A stretch of DNA of 64,000 nucleotides from NCBI GenBank assembly GCA_942159475.1, contig OW804094.1, positions 23,606,366-23,670,365 on the forward strand. The letters are read 5' to 3'. Of this stretch, positions 55,298-64,000 are shown piece after piece. The notes under the pieces are model-generated. The model had not been told where the DNA came from. It did no database searches and saw nothing but the letters and a program-made list of their open reading frames with translations. The position numbers and the translations under genes are program-made. Within the stretch, counting starts at the first letter, position 1. Every line of letters begins with the position of its first letter. Source of the stretch: Sthenelais limicola. Its lineage: Eukaryota > Annelida > Polychaeta > Phyllodocida > Sigalionidae.

Positions 55298-56780
55298 ATG
55301 CCAGAAGGCATGATGCATCACAGTGTGACTCATACAGGAGAGACAGGACAGGCAGCAAATGCTACAACTGTAACTTGTGCACCTTCTCTACTGATGTCAG
55401 AAAGCATGATGCATCACAGTGTGACTCATAGAGGGGAGACAGGACAGACAGCAAATGCTACAAGTGTGACTTGTGCACCTTCTCTACTGATGTCAGAAAG
55501 CATGATGCATCACAGTGTGACTCATAGAGGGGAGACAGGACAGACAGCAAATGCTACAACTGTAACTTGTGCACCTTCTCTACTGATGTCAGAAAGCATG
55601 ATGCATCACAGTGTTACTCATACAAGGGAGACAGGACAGACAGCAAATGCTACGAGTGCGACTAGTGCACTTTCTCTACTGATGTCAGAAAGCATGATGC
55701 ATCACAGTGTGACTCATACAGGGGAGACAGGACAGACAGCAAATGCTACAAGTGTGACTAGTGCACTTTCTCTACTGATGTCAGAAAGCATGATGCATCA
55801 CAGTGTGACTCATACAGGGGAGACAGGACAGACAGCAAATGCTACAAGTGTGACTAGTGCACTTTCTCTACTGATGTCAGAAAGCATGATGCATCACAGT
55901 GTGACTCATACAGGGGAGACAGGACAGGCAGCAAATGCTACAAGTGTTACTAGTGCACCTTCTCTACTGATGTCAGAAGGCATGATGCATCACAGTGTGA
56001 CTCATACAGGAGAGACAGGACAGGCAGCAAATGCTACAGGTGTAACTAGTGCACCTTCTCTACTCATGCCAGAAGGCATGATGCATCAAAGTGTGACTCA
56101 TACAGGAGAGACAGGACAGACAGCAAATGCTACAAGTGCGACTTGTGCACCTTCCCTACTCATGCCAGAAGGCATGATGCATCACAGTGTGACTCATAAA
56201 GGGGAGACAGGACAGGCAGCAAATGCTACAAATGTGACTAGTGCACCTTCTCTACTGATGCCAGAAGGCATGATGCATCGCATTGTGACTTATACAAGAG
56301 CGACAGGACAGGCAGCAAATGCTACAAATGTGACATGTGCACCTTCTGTACTGATGTCAGAAGGCATGATACATCACAGTGTGACTCATAAAGGGGAGAC
56401 AGGACAGGCAGCAAATGCTACAAGTGTAACTAGTGCATCTTCTCTACTGATGCCAGAAGGCATGATGCATCGCATTGTGACTTATACAAGAGCGACAGGA
56501 CAGGCAGCAAATGCTACAAATGTGACATGTGCACCTTCTGTACTGATGTCAGAAGGCATGATACATCACAGTGTGACTCATAAAGGGGAGACAGGACAGG
56601 CAGCAAATGCTACAAGTGTAACTAGTGCACCTTCTCTACTGATGCCAGAAGGCATGATACATCACAGTGTGACTCATACAGGGGAGTCAGGACAGGCAGC
56701 AAATGCTACAAGTGTAACTAGTGCACCTTCTCTACTGATGCCAGAAGGCATGATGCATCAAAGTGTGACTCACACAGGGG
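55298..56780 (+). repeat. 96-bp repeat: amplified frame-split zinc finger
   Basis: Sixteen units of 96 bp. In the gene's frame each gives HHSVTHTGE, the His pair and linker of a finger. In the -1 frame each gives YKCDLCTFSTDVRKHDAS, the Cys pair and 12-residue spacer. Some units have stops in that second frame (TAG in GACTAG or TCATAG). Units 11-12 and 13-14 are a further 192-bp duplication. Confidence 0.8.
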
Positions 56781-59539
56781 AGAAACTACACATGTCTTGT
56801 GAGTGTGTTGAAGGGTTCACAGAAAGTAATAGTTTGGAGAAGCATTTACTCACACACAGGACTGAGAGGAAATTCTTTGATTATATGGCAGCAGAGGCTG
56901 GGAACCTGAGGGTAAACATGAGAACACACACTGGAGAAAAGCCTCATAAATGTACTGTGTGTGACTATAGGGCAGCAGAGGCTGGTAACCTGAGGGAACA
57001 CATGAGAACACACACTGGAAAAAAGCCTCATAAATGTACTGTGTGTGACTATAGGTCAGCACATAAGGGAAGCCTGAGGAGACACATGAGAACACACACT
57101 GGGGAAAAGCCTCATAAATGTACTTTGTGTGACTATAGGGCAGCACAGAAGGCAGACCTGAGGAGACATATGAGAACACACACTGGGGAAAAGCCTCATA
57201 AATGTACTTTATGTGATTATAGGGCATCAGAGATGGGAGACCTGAGGAGACACATGAGAACACACACTGGAGAAAAGTCTCATGAATGTACTGTGTGTGA
57301 CTATAAGTCAGTTCAAGCTAGTAAGCTGAGGAGACACATGAGAACACACACTGGGGAAAAGTCTCATAAATGTACTTTATGTGATTATAGGGCATCAGAG
57401 ATGGGACAACTGAGGAGACACATCAGAACACATACTAAGGAAAAGCCTCATAAATGTACTGTGTGTGACTATAGGGCAGTACAGAAGGGAAACCTGAGGG
57501 CACACATGAGAACACACACTGGAGAAAAGCCTCATAAATGTACTGTGTGTGACTATAGGGCAGCACAGAAGGGAAGCCTGAGGAAACACATGAGAACACA
57601 CACTGGAGAAAAGCCTCATGAATGTACTGTGTGTGACTATAGGGCAGCACAGAAGGCAGACCTGAGGAGACACATGAGAACACACACTGGAGAAAAGTCT
57701 CATAAATGTACTTTATGTGATTATAGGGCATCAGAGATGGGAGACCTGAGGAGACACATGAGAACACACACTGGAGAAAAGTTTTATAAATGTACTGTTT
57801 GTAACTATAGGGCAGCACAGGCTGATAGGTTAAGGGGACACATGAGAACACATACTGGGGAAAAGCCTTATAAATGTACTGTGTGTGACTATAGGGCAGC
57901 ACAGGCTGGAATGTTAAGGGGACACATGAGAACACATTCTGGGGAAAAGCCTTATAAATGTACTGTATGTGACTATAGGGCATCACAGAAGGGAAGCCTG
58001 AGGGTACACATGAGAACACATTCTGGAGAAAAGTCTCATAAATGTACTGTGTGTGACTATAGGGCAGCAGAGATGGGAAACCTGAGGCAACACATGAGAA
58101 CACATACTGGAGAAAAGCCTCATAAATGTACTTTGTGTGACTATAGGGCAGCAGAGAAGGCAGACCTGAGGGTACACATGAGAACACATTCTGGAGAAAA
58201 GTCTCATAAATGTACTGTGTGTGACTATAGGGCAGTTCAAGCTAGTAAGGTGAGGGCACACATGAGAACACACACTGGGGAAAAGCCTCATAAATGTAAT
58301 GTGTGTGACTACAGGGCAGCAGAGAAGGGAAACCTGAGGAAACACATGACAACACATACTGGGGAAAAGCCTCATAAATGTACTGTGTGTGACTATAGGG
58401 CAGCACAGATGGAACACCTGAGGGCACACATGAGAACACATACTGGAGAAAAGCCTCATAAATGTACTGTGTGTGACTATAGGGCAGTACAGATGGGAAA
58501 CCTGAGGCAACACATGAGAACACATACTGGGGAAAAGTCTCATAAATGTACAGTGTGTGACTATAGGGCAGCAGAGATGGGAAACCTGAGGAGACACATG
58601 AGAACACATACTGGGGAAAAGCCTCATGAATGTACAGTGTGTGACTATAGGGCAGCAAACAAGGGAAACCTGAGGAAACACATGAGAACACATACTGGAG
58701 AAAAGCCTCATAAATGTACTGTGTGTGACTATAGGGCAGCAGAGATGGGAAAGTTGAGGAAACACATGAGAACACATACTGGAGAAAAGCCTCATAAATG
58801 TACTGTGTGTGACTATAGGGCAGCAGAGATGGGAAAGTTGAGGAAACACATGAGAACACATACTGGAGAAAAGCCTCATAAATGTACTGTGTGTGACTAT
58901 AGGGCAGTACAGAAGGGAAACCTGAGACAGCACATGAGAACACATACTGAGGAAAAGCCTCATAAATGTACTGTGTGTGACTATAGGGCAGCAGAGATGG
59001 CAAAGTTGAGGAAACACATGAGAACACATACTCAAGAAAAGCCCCATAAATGTACTGTGTGTGACTATAGGGCAGTACAGAAGGGAAACCTGAGGGTACA
59101 CATGAGAACACATACTGGGGAAAAGCCTCATGAATGTACAGTGTGTGACTATAGGGCAGCAGACAAGGGAAACCTGAGGGGACACATGAGAAGACATACT
59201 GGAGAAAAGCCCCATAAATGTACTGTGTGTGACTATAGGGCAGTACAAAAGGGAAACCTGAGGAGACACATGAGAACACATACTGGGGAAAAGCCTCATG
59301 AATGTATAGTGTGTGACTATAGGGCAGCAGACAAGGGAAACCTGAGGAAACACATGAGAACACATACTGGAGAAAAGCCTCATAAATGTACTGTGTGTGA
59401 CTATAGGGCAGCAGAGATACAGATCCTGAGGGTACACATGAGAACACACACTGGAGAAAAGCCTCATAAATGTACTGTATGTGACTATAGGGCATCAGAG
59501 AAGGGAAACCTGAGGGTACACATGAAAACACACACATAA
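55298..59539 (+). CDS. polyzinc-finger protein, 31 C2H2 fingers plus 16 frame-split repeats
   Basis: The long frame is open from 55235; the first in-frame ATG is 55298, giving about 1413 residues. Residues 1 to about 495 are sixteen 32-residue repeats. Each keeps a HHSVTHTGE segment but lacks finger cysteines. Two degenerate fingers follow, at about 505-550. From about residue 550 to the end are 31 canonical fingers (C-x2-C-x12-H-x3-H, CTVCDYRA type, linker THTGEKPH). The fingers are nearly identical except at helix positions -1, 2, 3 and 6, the usual DNA-contact sites. Such proteins are expected to be nuclear, sequence-specific DNA binders. No KRAB, SCAN, BTB or other accessory domain is visible. 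Long antisense frames over the array are shadows. The start is uncertain because of the leader frameshift; an upstream exon may supply it in an intact allele. Confidence 0.85.
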   Translation: MPEGMMHHSVTHTGETGQAANATTVTCAPSLLMSESMMHHSVTHRGETGQTANATSVTCAPSLLMSESMMHHSVTHRGETGQTANATTVTCAPSLLMSESMMHHSVTHTRETGQTANATSATSALSLLMSESMMHHSVTHTGETGQTANATSVTSALSLLMSESMMHHSVTHTGETGQTANATSVTSALSLLMSESMMHHSVTHTGETGQAANATSVTSAPSLLMSEGMMHHSVTHTGETGQAANATGVTSAPSLLMPEGMMHQSVTHTGETGQTANATSATCAPSLLMPEGMMHHSVTHKGETGQAANATNVTSAPSLLMPEGMMHRIVTYTRATGQAANATNVTCAPSVLMSEGMIHHSVTHKGETGQAANATSVTSASSLLMPEGMMHRIVTYTRATGQAANATNVTCAPSVLMSEGMIHHSVTHKGETGQAANATSVTSAPSLLMPEGMIHHSVTHTGESGQAANATSVTSAPSLLMPEGMMHQSVTHTGEKLHMSCECVEGFTESNSLEKHLLTHRTERKFFDYMAAEAGNLRVNMRTHTGEKPHKCTVCDYRAAEAGNLREHMRTHTGKKPHKCTVCDYRSAHKGSLRRHMRTHTGEKPHKCTLCDYRAAQKADLRRHMRTHTGEKPHKCTLCDYRASEMGDLRRHMRTHTGEKSHECTVCDYKSVQASKLRRHMRTHTGEKSHKCTLCDYRASEMGQLRRHIRTHTKEKPHKCTVCDYRAVQKGNLRAHMRTHTGEKPHKCTVCDYRAAQKGSLRKHMRTHTGEKPHECTVCDYRAAQKADLRRHMRTHTGEKSHKCTLCDYRASEMGDLRRHMRTHTGEKFYKCTVCNYRAAQADRLRGHMRTHTGEKPYKCTVCDYRAAQAGMLRGHMRTHSGEKPYKCTVCDYRASQKGSLRVHMRTHSGEKSHKCTVCDYRAAEMGNLRQHMRTHTGEKPHKCTLCDYRAAEKADLRVHMRTHSGEKSHKCTVCDYRAVQASKVRAHMRTHTGEKPHKCNVCDYRAAEKGNLRKHMTTHTGEKPHKCTVCDYRAAQMEHLRAHMRTHTGEKPHKCTVCDYRAVQMGNLRQHMRTHTGEKSHKCTVCDYRAAEMGNLRRHMRTHTGEKPHECTVCDYRAANKGNLRKHMRTHTGEKPHKCTVCDYRAAEMGKLRKHMRTHTGEKPHKCTVCDYRAAEMGKLRKHMRTHTGEKPHKCTVCDYRAVQKGNLRQHMRTHTEEKPHKCTVCDYRAAEMAKLRKHMRTHTQEKPHKCTVCDYRAVQKGNLRVHMRTHTGEKPHECTVCDYRAADKGNLRGHMRRHTGEKPHKCTVCDYRAVQKGNLRRHMRTHTGEKPHECIVCDYRAADKGNLRKHMRTHTGEKPHKCTVCDYRAAEIQILRVHMRTHTGEKPHKCTVCDYRASEKGNLRVHMKTHT

Positions 59540-59890
59540 GGAGGCATTCTGGAGAAAAGCCTCTTAAATGTACTGTGTGTGACTATCGGGCAGCAGAGAT
59601 GGGAAACCTGAGAAAACACATGAAAACAAACACAGGAGAAAAGCCACATAAATGTACTGTGTATGACTTTAGGGCAGCAGAGGCCGTTACGCTGATGGTA
59701 CACATGAGAACACACATGTGAGAAAAGCCTCATAAATGTACTGTGTAGAACTGTAGGGCAGCAGATTGAGATACACTGAGGAAACACATGAGAACACATA
59801 CTGTAGAAAAGCCTCATAAATGTACTGTGTGTGACTATCGGGCAGTACAGAAGGCAACCCTGAGGAGACACATGAGAACACATGTATTGC
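59540..59890 (+). pseudogene. decayed finger tail after the stop
   Basis: Four more finger-like units follow the stop. The TAA arises where the linker is garbled (ACACACACATAAGGAGGC). The units carry lost Cys (TGT to TAT), TGA and TAG codons. The last unit (about 59790-59880) is again well preserved. Confidence 0.75.
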
Positions 59891-60357
59891 TGGGGAGAGA
59901 GCTCCCTAATGATTCCCTTACTGTACATATCACTGTATTGCTGGGGAGAGAGCCCCCTAATAATAATAATAATAATAATCGATTTTATTTCCATCACACA
60001 GTTATACATGAATTGAGTCGAATAATAATGGAATTGGAGGACTGTCTGTGCTATTCACAGCTCTTCCGAGCTCCCCGTTGTTTGGAACATATAAAATGAT
60101 CTAACATATAAGTTATAACAGTTGACTAGTTGACTATGCGTAATATATATGAAAAAGGCGTACAAAAGTGTACGTATATATACAAGGGCGGGTGTGCAAG
60201 CACCCTGTCCGACCTATGTCGGTTTTCTTCAGTTTATAAGTTTTCTTATATTGTTGTTATTGGTTGGAACTTTAGCATTACTGGCTAGTGGGATATACAG
60301 TGAAATTCAGTCCCCAGTCACAAGGGCATCAATTATTCAGTATCTTCAATATACATA
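59891..60357 (-). mobile_element. 3' UTR and tail of a non-LTR retrotransposon
   Basis: On the minus strand the sequence runs to AATAAAATCG and then a run of ATT triplets (plus strand TAATAATAAT at 59958-59980), the typical 3' end. A GTATTGCTGGGGAGAGAGC segment occurs twice just outside it (59884 and 59934). The rest of the UTR lies beyond the element inserted at 60358-62399. Confidence 0.6.
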
Positions 60358-62399
60358 TGGTCGATTCCAGTGAAATCGGGGCCAAAACCTACTTTTTTGC
60401 ACTTTTGGCTTTGAATAGAAAAATATTGATGTTATGGCCTTCATATTTGCTTGAGATAAAGATGTTATAGACCCGTTCAGCCCTACTATAACTTTTATTT
60501 TTTTGCATATGGGGTATCTCTGCTGTGGCAAAAATTTACCAGCGATAGATTACGAATGCACACCCTAAATGTTGCATTATTGCACAGTTATTTATTATCT
60601 GAGAAGATTTTAAAACAATGAAATGTGCTCAGCATATATTGGAAGGGATTGTCAACGCAAAGGAACAAACATATTTTTGTTATCATTAGGTATGAAGTCA
60701 CCAGGCTCAGTTGTTCATGACAAAGTCCCTCCAATTTTACTCTAAGCGATAGATTACGAATGCCAGGTTTTTCCTATATATTTTTTTTTGCTTTGAAAAT
60801 TAATGAAAGATATTTCTTAAATATGTTAGTAATTATGTTTTGTCAATTATCCCCAATTTTCTTGGTTCTGCAACAATTTCTACAGGTCCTAGAGCCATTA
60901 CCGATCACTAAATCGTATTTGTGTTGAATTCCTATGGAGCAGGACGAATATCAACCTTTGATAAATAAATAATAAAGTATAAGCAAAGATCTTTCGGATA
61001 TTTGATTATTGTTCATGTCTTGATAGGTAACATCCACTAAAATACTCAATTATATTGTTATTTCTCTTATACATGTGATTAAAATGGCATACGTAATCTA
61101 TCGCGATAGATTACGAATGACATGATAAAATGCTATTTCTGAAAGCAAGAATCATGTAAGATTAATTGTTATTGTTTAGACTATCTGGCAAGGGACAAAG
61201 GAAGAGAACTGACACAATTTCTTTCAGTCAATAGCAACATTTCTCAATAGAATACAACAAATAAAAGATCACAGATAGATTACGAATGACATAATTGATT
61301 GCAAAAAGACCCTAGTAAAGTGATATTTCTGGAAGAATGGTTAATCATGGAGTAATTTATATTGTTCCGAATATATGGAAAGAAAGAAGTTAGAGAAATA
61401 ACATGAGATCTATCTTTAAATGGCATTTTTCTTTTTAAAAACGATAGATTACGTATGACAGGATAGATTACGAATGACAGATAGATTACGAATGTCACTG
61501 GAAAAGGGTATTTTTGAAGGCAGAAATCTTTCTCAAATGATTTTTTTTGTTTAGAATGTTTGGGAAGAAATAATATCAGAGAAATCTCATTCATCATTTT
61601 TCATTAAAATGTAATATTTTTCATAGCTCATGGCAAATAAATGAGAAATCGCATCAATTGAAAAATGTAAAAATAGTAGAAAAAAAATAAATTCTGCTGT
61701 CTTGTTGAAAATATGATGATTATTCAACTGAGGTCAGCTTGTGATTATGAAATAGGAATAAATAAATGATAACAATAGCAGTTTTATGACCTTAGCTATT
61801 ATGTGATATTGGTAAATAAGCCCAATATGACCAGAAATGGCTATAGCGATAGATTACGTATGCTTTTTCAATTATGCATAAATGCATTACTATATGTACT
61901 AGGTACTAATCGTTTTGACCTATCTGTAGACACAATTGTGAACTTTTATTATATTTTTAGAGGTTAACTCTTCATGACATATGGGGTAAAGTGAAAAAAT
62001 GAGGAGAAGGTTACTATGGTAAACTCAAGGAATAGTAGGTTGCAACGATCTTTAAAGACTCACACAAAATTAAAAAAATAAAATAAAGAAACTTTTTTTC
62101 AATATTATGAACACAATTAAGCGCTTCTAAATGGTTTTGAATAATTAAAAATCGGACATTTTCAAATTAATATATTGAAATATCCTATATACAATCTTAA
62201 GGTGTTGCATTCGTAATCTATCGCTATATTTCAATGGAAAAACTTGCATCACCTCTAGTTCCCAGAATTTTAAGATTTAAGAGCTAATATTTTGAGCTTT
62301 TCATCCTTCAACCATCTTCATTCAATAACAGAAAAATGATAACGATTGGATAACATGATGAAAATTCGATTATGGCCCCCATTTCACTGGAATCGACCA
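60358..62399. mobile_element. 2042-bp inverted-repeat element with ten copies of a 15-bp motif
   Basis: Inverted ends TGGTCGATTCCAGTGAAAT (left; inverse at right), then GGGGCC. TA at 60356-60357 and 62400-62401 fits a mariner-like TA duplication. The interior is very AT-rich with no coding frame. GATAGATTACGAATG (or GTATG) occurs at 60544, 60748, 61105, 61274, 61443, 61462, 61480 and 61848 forward, and at about 61088 and 62208 in reverse. The pair at 61088-61119 overlaps to form an almost perfect 32-bp palindrome. It sits 13-17 bases beyond the stop codon of the retrotransposon ORF. Confidence 0.75.
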
Positions 62400-62415
62400 T
62401 ATATAATACTTCCGG

Positions 62416-64000
62416 CTAGTTGTCGGCGGTGTAATGGGTGCCTAGATAGCGTTGGAAGGCTTTATAGTCTGGTATACATCTAACTTTGCCGTCGAGGCTA
62501 TTCCACAGGGTGGGTGCCTGGTACACAAATGACCTCCTGAATTTTTCGCTTTTTGGTTTCGGGACTATTAGTGTCGGTCCTTGTGATAATGATCTGAGGT
62601 TGATTTTTCTTCTGTCTAGTTTTTCTTCTGTTTGTGTGTCTTTATATGCTTTTTGTAGTAAGTGTATTTGTCTTCTAGTGTGTGGTAGTTGCAAGCCCAT
62701 TTCTTCGTGTAGGTGTTCGACGTTTGTTCTTTTGTGTAGTTTGAGTGCGAGTTTGATGATTCTGTTTTGTATTGTTGTTATTCTGTTGAGTGTCTGTTTT
62801 GGTGCGACGTTGTATAGTGTGTCTCCCTATTCTAGTATTGGTCTGATCGTCATTTTGTATAGCATTATAATTGTGTCTTTTGTGAGTGCCCTTGATATTT
62901 TGGTGAGGGCTTTGACTCGTGACTGTGCTTGTGAGATTCGTCTTTCTATATATTTTTTGAATGAGAGCGTGTTGTCTATGTCTACACCGAGATATGTGTA
63001 TGTTGTTGTGTTTTCTAATTTGTCTTTGTCTATGTGTATGTTTGGTGTGTTAGTTTCTGTAGTGTTTCTTTGTTTGTTATGTATTGTCATGACTTGGCTT
63101 TTTTTGATGTTCAGGGATATTTTGTTCACCTTGCACCAGACCCCCACCCTGTGGAGGTCGTCTTCCAACATCATGTTGTTGTCGGCGGCGTCCGTTCCCG
63201 ACGCATACAACACAGTGTTGTCTGCAAAATATTGGACTCCACTGTGTCTTATACATTTGTACAGATCATCAATATATATCAGGAACATAAGAGGGCCTAA
63301 GGCCGTTCCCTGTGGGACCCCACACATAACGCCCCTTTCATCGGAAGTAAAACCATTTGCTGTTACCCTATGCTCTCTGTCTGTCAAATAATTCTTAAAC
63401 CATTCAAGGGTGGAATTGTCCACGCCCACCCCTTTTAGCTTTTGTAGTAGTATTTCGTGGTTGACCGTATCGAAGGCTTTCTTGAAATCCAGGAAGTCAA
63501 GCGTTGTTGCCTTCCCGGAGTTCAGGTTGCCATATACCGTTTCTAAGATTCTATGATGGGCCATTTCGGTAGATTTATTTGCTCTAAATCCGTATTGGTG
63601 TTCGTATAGTAGGTTATTTTCTTCTAGATGGTTATATAGTTGCTCATGGATTAATTTTTCTAGTATTTTGGCCGGGTATTTTACCACTGTAATGGGTCTA
63701 TAGTTGGTGCACTCATCCTTTTTTCCCCCTTTGAAAAGTGGGGTGATGGTGGCTATCTTAAATGATCGTGGTACTATTCCCTTTTGTATTGACAGATTGT
63801 AGATATGGGTTAGTTGGTGTGATAAAGTAAGCACTATTGGTTTTAATACCTTTGTTGGGATGTGTGGGATCCCAGAGGCTTTCCTGGAGCTTGATCGGAT
63901 TATTTGCTTGATCACCTGGGCCTGACTGACTGGGGAGAGAGAGAACCCCGGTGGGTCAACCCCACCTGGTAGCTTCTCTATTGATTTCGCTTCCTTGGCT
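62416..64000 (-). pseudogene. non-LTR retrotransposon reverse transcriptase ORF, damaged, runs off the window
   Basis: One minus frame is open from the window edge to the TAG at 62416, apart from an in-frame TAG at 62829-62827. Reverse transcriptase blocks appear in order: PLFKGGKKDECTNYRPI (fingers), QYGFRANKST, FLDFKKAFDTVNH (first catalytic Asp), GVPQGTALGPLMFLIYIDDL, and QYFADNTVLY where the catalytic FADD would be (second Asp changed to Asn). Then come a thumb-like SLNIKKSQVM and YLGVDIDNTLSFKKY. The C-terminal 94 residues (FVYQAPTLWNSLDG, CIPDYKAF) are typical of jockey/CR1-like ORF2 ends. Endonuclease would lie beyond 64000. The FADN change and the stop both argue this copy cannot move by itself. 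Confidence 0.85.

Noticed and set aside
56846..60009. Long minus-strand frames (up to 494 codons) opposite the finger array
   Set aside because: They are the complement of an 84-bp coding repeat; the plus strand carries the C2H2 pattern.

Overview
The window looks like a repeat-dense animal genome, most likely a marine invertebrate. Introns have canonical GT-AG ends, the spacers are AT-rich, and several TATA boxes and AATAAA signals are visible. DNA-transposon relics and minisatellites fill most of it. Short repeats with a GAGTGAGTGAG head and TTTACGCCC motif recall mollusc SINE-like repeats, so a lophotrochozoan (possibly a gastropod) is my guess, made from memory and not tested by any search.

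Positions 1-9100 are the least repetitive part. They hold a compact three-gene module on the plus strand: a 184-aa two-finger C2H2 protein (17-571), a spliced secreted/membrane protein with a long cytoplasmic tail (1603-3329), and an acidic RING-like protein on a probable 3' exon (3811-4977). Two TATA boxes (about 1472 and 6007) and an AATAAA (6513) go with them. The content (zinc finger, membrane glycoprotein, RING) resembles the accessory end of a virus-like or retroelement-like unit, but no polymerase, integrase or gag is visible and the left side is cut.

Positions 9.1-39.2 kb and 44.7-53.4 kb are a graveyard of short non-autonomous DNA transposons. The main family (here family A, about 238 bp, ends GGGTCAG...CTGACCC, 4-bp target duplications) has more than 30 copies in both orientations. 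Family B (about 410 bp, GTGATGTGTTTCAGG ends), family C (TAGGGGATTTGCAT ends) and family D (CAGTGGAACCTC ends) are interleaved with it. Several nested insertions can be ordered from split copies. The clearest is a 2.3-kb insert carrying a two-exon minus-strand gene inside a family A copy. A 4.3-kb transposon with about 840-bp terminal inverted repeats and a broken protein-coding region sits inside an 18-bp minisatellite (28587-32886).

Positions 39.5-44.5 kb are a compound satellite: a 22-bp array, a 20-bp array and an approximately 150-bp AATAAA-bearing tail, all present twice. Its very long ORFs on both strands are a by-product of a stop-free 20-bp unit.

Positions 55.2-60 kb hold the largest real coding region, a polyzinc-finger gene with 31 near-identical C2H2 fingers that differ mainly at DNA-contact positions. 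In front of them lie sixteen 96-bp units that look like C2H2 fingers whose Cys half and His half are in different reading frames: an amplified, frame-split finger. A decayed finger tail follows the stop.

Positions 60-64 kb hold a non-LTR retrotransposon on the minus strand (reverse transcriptase with damaged FADD and an in-frame stop). Its 3' UTR is interrupted by a 2042-bp inverted-repeat element that carries ten copies of a 15-bp motif.
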